From Membranihabitans marinus (GTDB taxonomy: Bacteria > Bacteroidota > Bacteroidia > Chitinophagales > Saprospiraceae): 64,000 bases of DNA. The notes beneath the pieces are model-generated. The model was given only the letters and a program-made list of their open reading frames with translations, did no database searches and was not told the origin of the DNA. Of the stretch, positions 19,080-27,280 are shown piece after piece. The stretch covers positions 186,001 to 250,000 of the forward strand of contig NZ_JAHVHU010000010.1 in NCBI RefSeq assembly GCF_019802045.1. The letters run 5' to 3'. Each line of letters opens with the position of its first letter. Within the stretch, counting starts at the first letter, position 1. A program made the position numbers and the translations under genes.

Positions 19080-19110
19080 AAAATTAATGTCAATTCGACA
19101 CATTAATTTT
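19080..19110. other. Perfect 11 bp A/T-rich inverted repeat upstream of the MCE gene
   Basis: AAAATTAATGT (19080-19090) and ACATTAATTTT (19100-19110) flank a 9-base loop. It lies 44 bases before the -7 box of the MCE gene, so it could be an operator or a weak terminator. Nothing in the sequence decides between these. Confidence 0.45.
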
Positions 19111-19153
19111 GGGTTGAAACGGTGATTTGGAGTTACGCATTTACAATAATTAC

Positions 19154-19161
19154 TATATTTG
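19154..19161 (+). promoter_or_regulatory. Candidate -7 promoter element of the MCE gene
   Basis: TATATTTG matches TAnnTTTG exactly, 40 bases before the start codon. A TTG at 19127-19129 is 24 bases away, slightly more than the usual -33 spacing. Confidence 0.5.
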
Positions 19162-19201
19162 CACGAGATAGTGTTTGAATTACAGCCAAGAAATAAAGTG
19201 A

Positions 19202-20284
19202 ATGAGCAAAGAAATAAAAATAGGAATTTTAGCAATCGTAGGGTTAGGATCCTTGATATGGGGATACAACTTTCTTAAAGGTCAGAATCTTTTCAAAAGT
19301 CAATCCATCTACCATGTTAAGTACGATAATATCTATCAATTAGAGGTATCGGCACCGGTATACATCAATGGTTACCAAGTCGGCAATGTGAACAACATTG
19401 ACATCGATCCTGAAAACATGCAAAACATTATCGTTAGTTTAGAAATTCTTCCAAAGGTTAAGTTACCTCAAAATACCGTAGCACAGCTTTATTCAGATGG
19501 TGTCATGGGTGATATGGCGATCAAGTTAAGTTACACGGGAACGTGCAATGACGACTGTATTGAATCCGAAGAATACATCGAAGGAGCCACGCTAAGTTTT
19601 CTGGGATCATTCTTACAACCAGACGAATTGGATGAATATATAGCCAAATTAAAAAGCGGGGTGGGTAGCATGATGGATACGCTCAATCATATTATGGACG
19701 ATCCGGAATTTCAAAATTCAGAGATTGGACAATTGACTACCAGTGTCAAAAACACAGTGCACAACCTGGAATCAACTTCCATTCGTATGAATCAAATGAT
19801 GGCCGCAAATTCAAAGGCGTTGAATGAGGTGACCGAAAATCTTGCTAAAATCACAGGTGGTATTGCTGAAAAACAAGAAAGCCTGAATCAAACTATCCAA
19901 AACATCGGGACCCTAACGGGAACGCTGGCAGATGGTGGACTGGAAAAAACCCTGAACAATACCAATACTGCCTTGGAAAAACTAGGAAAAGCAGGTGATC
20001 AAACTCAAGAAACACTTAAATCCCTGGAAACGACCTCCGATCGTCTCAGCTCCGTTTTACAAGCATTGAATCAAGGTGAAGGAACTTTGGGTAAGCTCAT
20101 TAAAAAAGATGAAATCTATGGCGAATTGAACTCGACACTTCAAAATCTCGATCTACTGCTACAAGATTTCAGACTCAATCCAAAGCGGTACGTTAATGTC
20201 AGTGTATTCGGCAAAAAATCAAAAGATTACACCTTGCCTGAGAATGATCCGGCCATGGAACTCCGCGATACGACAAGTCAGTAA
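19202..20284 (+). CDS. MlaD/MCE family protein, lipid-transport periplasmic component
   Basis: Single-MCE-domain protein of 360 residues. A single N-terminal membrane helix (about residues 5-24, IGILAIVGLGSLIWGYNF) is followed by one MCE domain (about 35-115: VSAPVYINGYQVGNV and later LYSDGVMGDMAIKL). After it comes a long helical region (~140-330) rich in Asn/Thr/Leu with coiled-coil character. Such proteins assemble as hexamers that shuttle phospholipids between membranes and normally work with an ABC permease and ATPase. Neither is next to it here; the gene appears monocistronic with its own promoter box. Confidence 0.9.
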   Translation: MSKEIKIGILAIVGLGSLIWGYNFLKGQNLFKSQSIYHVKYDNIYQLEVSAPVYINGYQVGNVNNIDIDPENMQNIIVSLEILPKVKLPQNTVAQLYSDGVMGDMAIKLSYTGTCNDDCIESEEYIEGATLSFLGSFLQPDELDEYIAKLKSGVGSMMDTLNHIMDDPEFQNSEIGQLTTSVKNTVHNLESTSIRMNQMMAANSKALNEVTENLAKITGGIAEKQESLNQTIQNIGTLTGTLADGGLEKTLNNTNTALEKLGKAGDQTQETLKSLETTSDRLSSVLQALNQGEGTLGKLIKKDEIYGELNSTLQNLDLLLQDFRLNPKRYVNVSVFGKKSKDYTLPENDPAMELRDTTSQ

Positions 20285-20718
20285 GACATAAATCAAGTTT
20301 TCGATTGTCTCCTGTATGTAGCACACAGCCCAGCTGACCTGCCACCAGGATACAACGGTATCATATCGTGATCTTTTCTGCATGACGCGCATGAGATATG
20401 GAGAGCGGAATACACTTCAATAGCTGCGACCTGATTCAAACGTAAACCTCACATGAAGGTGTCTTCCACCAGCTTACAACGGTGGAAGACACTTTCCTAT
20501 GCCGCTTGATAAATGTTAACCCGCTTTATTCACCACATCAAACTATTATGATGCATAATTCCCAGTGCATCAATTGCTTAATTCCCAAAATTGGGCATAT
20601 TACATAGCCCAATTTTGGGTGACGATTGACTTTTGCGTGTTAAGTCACACCCTACGGTACCTGGAATGAACTTTAATGCAACGACATTTACGCTTCAGCA
20701 TCAGCTTTATCACATCTT
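20285..20718. other. 434-base intergenic region with two long perfect hairpins
   Basis: No gene is supported. Hairpin one spans 20455-20496: a 16 bp stem (one G-T pair) around GTGTCTTCCACC and its complement with a 10-base loop. Hairpin two spans 20584-20619: a perfect 13 bp stem built on CCCAAAATTGGGC, also with a 10-base loop. Each is symmetrical on both strands, and they sit between convergent genes. Terminator or repeat-element functions are possible; neither is followed by a convincing T tract. Confidence 0.5.
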
Positions 20719-21564
20719 TTATGCAGATTCAATCTTCTCTGGAGCACTTTCATTTTTTGCCTGATCCGGAAAATGAATATCCATTTGTGGGTAAGGAATC
20801 CCTACTCCTGCTTTATCAAACTCCTTTTTGACCTGTTCCATCATGTAAAAGTGAACGGGCCAGTAATCATCGCTTTTGACCCAGGCTCGCGCCGACAGGT
20901 TCACGGATGATCCACCATGGGAAGCGACGAAAACATCAATCGGTTCTTCTTGTAAAATGGCTTCATGATTTCGGTATAAACGTTCAATAATTGAACGCGC
21001 CAGATCAATATCATCGTCATAACCAATTCCAAACTCCATGGCCAGACGCCGTGTTCCCATCGTGGTATAATTGACAATCGAACCATCCAACACCTGGCCA
21101 TTGGGAACGATTACCAAATTGTTGTTTGGGGTGGTCAACAAAGTGGTAAAAACCTGAATCTCTTTCACTGTACCCGATTGATCTGCTATTTCCACATAAT
21201 CCCCGATTCGATAAGGTTTGAAAAGCATGATTAAAATGCCAGCGGCAAAATGACTCAGGCTTCCCTGCAAGGCCATTCCTACAGCAAATGCAGCAGCTCC
21301 CAGAACAGCTACAAAGCTGGTTGTTGCGATACCGAATGTACTCGCTACGCTAATAATCAATAAAACCTTTAAGACCACACCGGATGCTGTCTTAAGAAAA
21401 TTTCTTAGTGAAAGATCTATGCCATATCGCAGCATCGCTTTGTCCAGTAATTTTACGATCCATTTGATTACGATCCATCCGATAACCAATGTCAAAGCAG
21501 CCAGTACGAGTTTAGGTGCATACTCAGCCACTATTGCTTCCAACCATTCTAATGATTCCTTCAT
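20719..21564 (-). CDS. Small-conductance mechanosensitive channel, MscS family
   Basis: The 281 residues match a minimal MscS. Three membrane helices occupy about residues 15-120; the third is rich in Gly/Ala (VLGAAAFAVGMALQGSLSHFAAG), lining the pore. The beta domain follows with KPYRIGDYVEIADQSGTVKEI and the family VPNGQVLDGSIVNYT motif. The C-terminal alpha/beta domain ends in AGVGIPYPQMDIHF. It opens under membrane tension to release solutes during hypo-osmotic shock. It is 16 bases from the end of the LuxE-like gene, both on the minus strand, so the two are probably cotranscribed. Confidence 0.94.
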   Translation of the reverse strand: MKESLEWLEAIVAEYAPKLVLAALTLVIGWIVIKWIVKLLDKAMLRYGIDLSLRNFLKTASGVVLKVLLIISVASTFGIATTSFVAVLGAAAFAVGMALQGSLSHFAAGILIMLFKPYRIGDYVEIADQSGTVKEIQVFTTLLTTPNNNLVIVPNGQVLDGSIVNYTTMGTRRLAMEFGIGYDDDIDLARSIIERLYRNHEAILQEEPIDVFVASHGGSSVNLSARAWVKSDDYWPVHFYMMEQVKKEFDKAGVGIPYPQMDIHFPDQAKNESAPEKIESA

Positions 21565-21580
21565 AATTGTATTTAAAAAT

Positions 21581-22570
21581 TTATAGATACATTAAATTAC
21601 ATCCACGAACATCTGCAGAATCTGTTCTTCCCAGAATCTCGAATTCCTGCCCGTACGTACGACACACATCATCCGTAGCAATAAAGCTACAACTATCCAT
21701 ATTTGCCAGATCGATCACATGGCACCGTCCGGATTGTCCATCCGGTAAAACCGTCAGGGGATCCGTGATGTCAAACGAGAGAATTTTCATCGAAGCGCTC
21801 ATTTGAAATATTCCTTCACCTGAAGAATAACACTGCGACAGCAACTCCGTCATTCCATACTCCGAGTGAATTTTTTCACAGTGTAAATTTTCTTTTAGAA
21901 TAGAATGTACTTCCTCTCGAATCAATTCTTTTCGACGTCCTTTCATTCCGCCTGTTTCCATAACGATATGATCTTTCATATCAAACTGATGTTTTTCAGC
22001 AAAATCAAGTAATGCGTATGTCACCCCCCAAAGTATAATTTTTTTAGAGCCGGCAAAATAATTCTGTAGATCTTTTGCCAACTGGTCAAAATCATAGCGA
22101 TAAAACTGGCTTTCAGAATTTCCGGTTTGAATCATAAATCGCCTGATCATATAAATAAGCGATGAATCGCCCTGTTCCATGTATGATGGTAGCAATGCCA
22201 ATAAAATAAATTCATCCAGGTCCTCATAAGCGGACTCGAAAATTCGGGTTGATACGATGTCATATATCTTTCGGCTCCGGACAATGTGCCGGCTTCTCCC
22301 GGTGTCTGTAGTCCCCGATGATTTAAAGATCATCTCCGGCGAAAAGTCGCCAGTCTGAATGGGATGGGTCTTAAAAAAGCGAACAGGCAAAAAAGGAATT
22401 TCAGATAACTTACCTGGATGCTTTGGAGATCCAAGATGTCGACAAAACTCCTGATATACCGGGTTGTTTTTTAACTGAAAGTAGTAAATTTCAAAGGCCA
22501 TTTCTTCGAAGTTGTAACTTCCAGAAAGTAGTTTATCCACGATTTTTTGCCGTTCATATTCCATTGTCAT
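21581..22570 (-). CDS. LuxE/PaaK-family acyl-protein synthetase-like protein
   Basis: The start at 22570 (MTMEYERQ) is favoured over an upstream ATG at 22660, because a TAnnTTTG box at 22598-22605 would leave the latter untranscribed. The 329 residues resemble LuxE, the ATP-dependent acyl-protein synthetase of the ANL superfamily. The adenylate-binding FKSSGTTDTGRSRH loop lies near residue 85, EYGMTELLSQCY near 240 and the ATDDVCRTY region close to the end. In luminous bacteria LuxE activates fatty acids with LuxC reductase. No luxC or lux gene is nearby, so the substrate here is unknown; an acyl transfer for lipid or surface-polymer modification is one possibility. Confidence 0.8.
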   Translation of the reverse strand: MTMEYERQKIVDKLLSGSYNFEEMAFEIYYFQLKNNPVYQEFCRHLGSPKHPGKLSEIPFLPVRFFKTHPIQTGDFSPEMIFKSSGTTDTGRSRHIVRSRKIYDIVSTRIFESAYEDLDEFILLALLPSYMEQGDSSLIYMIRRFMIQTGNSESQFYRYDFDQLAKDLQNYFAGSKKIILWGVTYALLDFAEKHQFDMKDHIVMETGGMKGRRKELIREEVHSILKENLHCEKIHSEYGMTELLSQCYSSGEGIFQMSASMKILSFDITDPLTVLPDGQSGRCHVIDLANMDSCSFIATDDVCRTYGQEFEILGRTDSADVRGCNLMYL

Positions 22571-22597
22571 AAAAATCTTCCTGTGCATCCATAATCG

Positions 22598-22605
22598 CAA
22601 AATTA
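22598..22605 (-). promoter_or_regulatory. Candidate -7 promoter element for the LuxE-like gene
   Basis: TAATTTTG on the minus strand fits TAnnTTTG and lies 27 bases before the chosen start codon; this supports the shorter protein. Confidence 0.45.
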
Positions 22606-22781
22606 CAAAATGTCCCTGATATCCCCTCTCATCCCGGGTACATCCAATCGTCTTGAACAATCATAAATAAAATTAGTTTTTAATTATACAAGCACTCCAC
22701 TTACTGAGAATAAAGGCTGGAAGGAGAAGCGTAGTATCGTGTAATTTTAAAAATAAATTAAAATATCAATGATAATAAACG

Positions 22782-22789
22782 TACCTTTG
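22782..22789 (+). promoter_or_regulatory. Candidate -7 promoter element of typA
   Basis: TACCTTTG matches TAnnTTTG and lies 24 bases before the typA start codon. The preceding 40 bases are strongly A/T-rich. Confidence 0.5.
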
Positions 22790-22813
22790 CGCCCTTAAAT
22801 TAAAAAATACCTT

Positions 22814-24610
22814 ATGCAAGATATCCGGAACATCGCTATTATCGCTCACGTAGATCACGGGAAAACCACCCTGGTCGACAAAATTCTTCACCTCACTGAA
22901 ATTTTCAGAGATCCGGAAGCACAATCAGACCTGATCCTCGATAACAACGATCTTGAACGGGAACGCGGCATTACGATAGTTTCAAAGAATGTTTCTGTGA
23001 TTTACAAAGGAGTCAAGATCAACATCATTGACACCCCGGGTCACGCAGATTTTGGCGGTGAAGTGGAACGTGTGCTCAACATGGCAGACGGGGTGTTGCT
23101 CATTGTGGATGCATTTGAAGGCCCCATGCCTCAGACACGGTATGTGCTTAGTAAAGCCATCCAACTGGGGAAAAAGCCCATCCTCGTGGTTAATAAAGTC
23201 GACAAACCCAATTGCCGGCCCGGCGAAGTGCAGGAAGATGTTTTCGACCTCATGTTTCATCTCGATGCCAATGAGGATCAACTCGATTTTGAAACCATCT
23301 ACGGATCTGCCAAACAAGGCTGGATGTCCCTGGACTGGAACGAACCCACCACAGATATGAGTGCTTTGCTCGATATGGTGATCGATACGATTCCTCCACC
23401 GGAAGTCTCTACAGGTACACTTCAGCTTCAGATCACCTCCATCGATTATTCCAATTATATCGGACGGATCGCAGTCGGCCGGGTTACCCGTGGATCGATC
23501 AAGCCCAACATGCCTGTAACGCTGGTAAAGAGAGACGGTACAAAAGAAAAATCCAGAACCAAAGATGTATTTACATTTACGGGAATGGGCAAAGAAAAAG
23601 TTGATGAGGTCAAGGCCGGCGATCTTTGTGCAATCAGTGGTATCGAAGGGTTTGACATTGGTGACACCATTGCGGACATTGAAGACCCCGAAGGAATGGC
23701 ACCAATTACCATTGACGAACCTACGATGAGCATGTTGTTTACTGTCAATGACTCGCCGTTTTTTGGAAAAGAAGGTAAGTTTGTTACATCCAGGCACCTC
23801 AGAGAAAGATTGCACGCCGAGACAGAAAAAAACCTGGCTCTGCGGGTTGAAGATACCGATTCCCCAGATTCCTTCCAGGTTTTTGGCCGGGGTGTCATGC
23901 ACCTGAGTGTTTTGATTGAAACGATGCGTCGGGAAGGCTATGAACTGCAGGTTGGAAAACCAGTAGTGCTGTTCAAAGAAATCGATGGCGTGAAAAACGA
24001 ACCGATCGAGCAATTGACCATAGATACCCCTGAAAAAGCCAGTGGAAAAATCATCGAAACGATCAGCCAGCGAAAAGGTGAAATGCTTGTCATGGAACCG
24101 AAGGGTGATTTGATGCATCTTGAATTTGAAATTCCGTCCAGAGGGATTATCGGATTGAGAACATACGTGATGAATGTATCAGCAGGGGAAGCTATTATGG
24201 CGCACCGATTCTCACACTACAGCCCCCACAAAGGTCATATTCCCAGCCGAAACAAAGGAAGTCTGATTGTCATGGAAGGTGGCACGACCATTCCCTATGC
24301 CATGGACAAGCTCCAGGACCGGGGCCACTTTTTCGTGGGACCGGGTAAAAATGTTTACGAGGGTCAGATCGTCGGTGAAAACAACCGTGAAAACGATCTT
24401 GTCGTCAATGTGACCAGAACGAAAAAACTCACTAATATGCGCGCCTCCGGATCGGATGACAAAGCCAAAATGGCTCCCCCGGTGGAAATGTCCCTGGAAC
24501 AATTCATGGAATATATCGAGCAGGATGAATACTTGGAAGTAACGCCGGAAAGCCTTCGTATCCGAAAAATTTATCTTAAAGAAAATGAGCGGAAAAAAGT
24601 GAAGGTGTAA
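22814..24610 (+). CDS. typA: Ribosome-associated GTPase TypA/BipA
   Basis: Translational GTPase of the elongation-factor class that binds the 70S ribosome and assists large-subunit assembly and stress or cold adaptation. The 598 residues match the usual ~600. The G domain shows AHVDHGKTTLVD (P-loop), RERGITI (switch), DTPGHADFGGEVER and NKVDK. Domains II and III follow, then the TypA-specific C-terminal domain with RNKGSLIVMEGG and the LTNMRASGSDDK loop. It begins directly at the conserved QDIRNIAIIAHVDHG. It converges with the sulfatase gene 24670-26499. Confidence 0.97.
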   Translation: MQDIRNIAIIAHVDHGKTTLVDKILHLTEIFRDPEAQSDLILDNNDLERERGITIVSKNVSVIYKGVKINIIDTPGHADFGGEVERVLNMADGVLLIVDAFEGPMPQTRYVLSKAIQLGKKPILVVNKVDKPNCRPGEVQEDVFDLMFHLDANEDQLDFETIYGSAKQGWMSLDWNEPTTDMSALLDMVIDTIPPPEVSTGTLQLQITSIDYSNYIGRIAVGRVTRGSIKPNMPVTLVKRDGTKEKSRTKDVFTFTGMGKEKVDEVKAGDLCAISGIEGFDIGDTIADIEDPEGMAPITIDEPTMSMLFTVNDSPFFGKEGKFVTSRHLRERLHAETEKNLALRVEDTDSPDSFQVFGRGVMHLSVLIETMRREGYELQVGKPVVLFKEIDGVKNEPIEQLTIDTPEKASGKIIETISQRKGEMLVMEPKGDLMHLEFEIPSRGIIGLRTYVMNVSAGEAIMAHRFSHYSPHKGHIPSRNKGSLIVMEGGTTIPYAMDKLQDRGHFFVGPGKNVYEGQIVGENNRENDLVVNVTRTKKLTNMRASGSDDKAKMAPPVEMSLEQFMEYIEQDEYLEVTPESLRIRKIYLKENERKKVKV

Positions 24611-24619
24611 ATATGCACA

Positions 24620-24671
24620 GATGTAAGGTACTATGCTCACTCACCATCCAGGGCTGCAAGTTCCTTACATC
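24620..24671. other. Inverted repeat between convergent typA and sulfatase genes
   Basis: GATGTAAGG (24620-24628) and CCTTACATC (24663-24671) are perfect complements 34 bases apart and end just inside the sulfatase stop region. There is no T tract, so a terminator role is only possible. Confidence 0.3.
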
Positions 24672-26499
24672 AACCTGCACCATATTTCTTCAGTAATCCC
24701 CGTGCCGCTCGAACGTCGTACTTTCGATTTTTCGGATCAGCGGGCACGATTTGCCGGATAGCGGTCCATACTGGCTCCAGGTCTTTCTCCTCAAAATTGA
24801 ATAGAACATTGAGTGCTTGAAACCTGACTTTCTCGTATTTATTTTTCAAGGCTCGGATCAAAATGTCCTGAGGCAATGTAGTCTGTCCCATACGATACAG
24901 CGCTTCGGCTGCTGCGATCTGTACGGTGACTTCATCATCCTGCGCCAATGCCTGAATATCATGGACCAATACCGCGCTCATCTCCGGGTACATGGCTGCA
25001 GAAGTTGCCGCCCAATACCGGAGTATTGGATTCTTATTTTTCAATCCTTTTCGAATGGCGGGTTGGTCTCCTTTGGTCATCCGCTCTACCTGGGGTAGCA
25101 ATTGTTCAATCGGGTATTGTCCTGACCGGGCATATTCATACATCGTGGTGTGCTCTGTAATCCGCTCTACCATAGCTTCCGGGATCAGACCGACATCTTT
25201 TATCCGGATCATCCAATCCATCGTGGCCTGACTCATGCGATCCAACACCTCCTTATAAGCCGGATCATCCGCCAGATTGTTGATATTATCGGGATCATTG
25301 GTAATATCATAAAGTTCTTCTATTTCTTTTGGCTCAAAAAACCGGGATTGGGTTTCATTGAGCGTTCCATGATCATAGGCGTCGGCCCAGGATTTCATAG
25401 AAGGTGCCCGCCAAAGGTACTCCAGGTATTGTCCGTAAACTTTATGTGGCATAAAATTCCGGGTATACCGGTATTGTTTATCCCGGGCAGTACGTGACAT
25501 ATCAATCCGTTCATCCATCCGTCCGCGAAATCCAAAAGCATATTCCTCATCGCGTCCCTTTTGTTTTCCCAAAAAGGCAGTTCCCTGCATATAATCCGGA
25601 ACAGATAAACCAGCCAGGCTAAGAATAGTGGGTGGAAAATCGATGAACGACACCAAGCGATCAGTTCGTGATCCACTTGCCCCGGGTGCCAGATTCTTGT
25701 ATTTTTCCGGAAATCGAATAACCAATGGGATCCGCAAGCCTGACTCAAACAAAAATCGCTTGCTCCGCCCCAGGATTCCGCCGTGATCGCTGTAATAAAA
25801 CACAATAGTGTTATCAGCCTCTCCCGACGCCTCCAGATCTGCTAAAATCGCCCCCACCCGTGCGTCCATGTCCTCCATTTTGTCATAATACTGTGCCCAA
25901 TCATGTTTCATCGCGGATGTCCTGGGGTGGTAAGGCGGGATAGGCACCGCTTCCGGATCATGACGAAGGTCTTCTATGGGGATGGAATCATGAATAGAAC
26001 TTTCGTGAGAGATTCCAATATTGAAAATGGCAAAAAAGGGTTGTCCCTCCTTTCGGTTGAGGTAGGTCGCTTTATTGCTGGACTCGTCCCATGTTTTGGA
26101 TTGGTCATCGGTATTATAATCTTTCTTGCTGTTGTTGGTGGTATAATAACCCGCCTCCCGTAAGTACCGCGGATAAAATTCAATCATATCCGGAATAGGA
26201 TACGTACTGCGCATATGCTGGGTTCCCATCGAGACTGGATATACGCCGGTAATCAGAGTGGACCTTGATGGTGCACACACCGGAGCGGAGGCAAAAGCAT
26301 TCTCATACAGGACACCTTCCCGTGCCAATTGATCGATATGGGGCGTTGTCGCAAATTTATCACCATAAGCACCGATAAAAGGACTATTATCTTCGCTGAC
26401 GATCCAGAGGATATTGGGTTGCGTTCCTTCAGTCTGGGCCTGAGCGGATGACAGCCAGTTAAACCAAACGAAGAGCGAGAAAATCAGTATATATTTCAC
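24670..26499 (-). CDS. Secreted sulfatase with C-terminal HEAT-like repeats
   Basis: Type I (formylglycine) sulfatase of 609 residues. A signal peptide ends at AQA near residue 21. The active-site CxPSR motif is C75-A-P-S-R, with the cysteine oxidised to formylglycine in this family. The first metal site is SEDNSP instead of the commoner DD; the later metal ligands lie in YYSDHGG. From about 460 to 580 the chain has HEAT/PBS-like helical repeats (NPILRYWAATSAA, EVTVQIAAAEAL, YEKVRFQALNVL), which suggest a protein-docking surface. It resembles heparan N-sulfatase and related enzymes, but the sulfate ester or sulfamate substrate cannot be told. It is probably the last gene of the sulfatase cluster. 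Confidence 0.9.
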   Translation of the reverse strand: MKYILIFSLFVWFNWLSSAQAQTEGTQPNILWIVSEDNSPFIGAYGDKFATTPHIDQLAREGVLYENAFASAPVCAPSRSTLITGVYPVSMGTQHMRSTYPIPDMIEFYPRYLREAGYYTTNNSKKDYNTDDQSKTWDESSNKATYLNRKEGQPFFAIFNIGISHESSIHDSIPIEDLRHDPEAVPIPPYHPRTSAMKHDWAQYYDKMEDMDARVGAILADLEASGEADNTIVFYYSDHGGILGRSKRFLFESGLRIPLVIRFPEKYKNLAPGASGSRTDRLVSFIDFPPTILSLAGLSVPDYMQGTAFLGKQKGRDEEYAFGFRGRMDERIDMSRTARDKQYRYTRNFMPHKVYGQYLEYLWRAPSMKSWADAYDHGTLNETQSRFFEPKEIEELYDITNDPDNINNLADDPAYKEVLDRMSQATMDWMIRIKDVGLIPEAMVERITEHTTMYEYARSGQYPIEQLLPQVERMTKGDQPAIRKGLKNKNPILRYWAATSAAMYPEMSAVLVHDIQALAQDDEVTVQIAAAEALYRMGQTTLPQDILIRALKNKYEKVRFQALNVLFNFEEKDLEPVWTAIRQIVPADPKNRKYDVRAARGLLKKYGAG

Positions 26500-26565
26500 G
26501 GTATAGAGTTTGTGGTTATTGATTCAACAATCCGAATATAATGATAAATCCACAAAACACCCGCC

Positions 26566-27276
26566 TCATGTCGGGCGCTCATAGAAATCTGTACGGTCTT
26601 CATATCGGGATGTCAGAACGCCCTCTTCTTGCATGACCTGCACTACACTAACGGTTCCCAGGTGATGATGGGCTCTTGATATCAAAAAACCTTCGAGATC
26701 CGCGACCGATTTTCGGTGATGAAACGACCATATATTTTCGGAAAATTCCGAAAAATCTACTTTCCCGGTATCTTTTAAAAACCGGTGAAACGCATGTCTT
26801 TTTTGGTTAAAATCATCCCTGGTATACATCCCCCGTGAAATCCACATATAGGGCTCATCAATCGGTCTTGTTCGATGCAATAATTTTTCACCATTCCATC
26901 GCCATTCATCCATGTCTGAAGCACGGTCCCTCGGAAAATATACCAGCGTAAAATCGTCGTAGTCCGCAAATTCGTGATTTTCCATGAAATCTTTCCCATT
27001 AACCAAGAGATCCAAGCACAATGAACCACGACTTTTTGGTGCCTCAAAGTTCGGATAATAATCATAATCAGCACCATTCAAAATAAAAGCCTGATGGCTG
27101 GATGATACTGCATTCCAGGTTCCTCCTCCCTTGACATCGATGGGGTAAAATAAAGATCTTCCCCGATAATCATGGTAATCAGGCGGTTCAGCTTTGGGTC
27201 TTCGGGTACTGACGTCCCGGTTTTGGGTCAGTACATAATCTGAATGCTGGAAGGGAATAAATGTTACTGTACACAT
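26566..27276 (-). CDS. NRDE (TANGO2-like) family protein
   Basis: The start at 27276 is chosen because the protein then begins MCTVTF, the invariant NRDE-family N-terminus whose cysteine is exposed after methionine removal, and because it follows the sulfatase stop codon by 4 bases. An earlier in-frame ATG lies inside that sulfatase. The 236 residues contain the family name-giving segment TQNRDVS and the later GGTWNAVS and FILNGADYDY. This family, to which human TANGO2 belongs, resembles N-terminal nucleophile hydrolases, but its reaction is unknown. Its position inside a sulfatase cluster is unusual and may be coincidental. Confidence 0.85.
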   Translation of the reverse strand: MCTVTFIPFQHSDYVLTQNRDVSTRRPKAEPPDYHDYRGRSLFYPIDVKGGGTWNAVSSSHQAFILNGADYDYYPNFEAPKSRGSLCLDLLVNGKDFMENHEFADYDDFTLVYFPRDRASDMDEWRWNGEKLLHRTRPIDEPYMWISRGMYTRDDFNQKRHAFHRFLKDTGKVDFSEFSENIWSFHHRKSVADLEGFLISRAHHHLGTVSVVQVMQEEGVLTSRYEDRTDFYERPT

Positions 27277-27280
27277 CGGT

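Noticed and set aside
22982-24118. Long 378-codon open frame on the minus strand
   Set aside because: It is antisense to typA, which has complete GTPase motifs; the frame has no recognisable domain and follows from codon bias.
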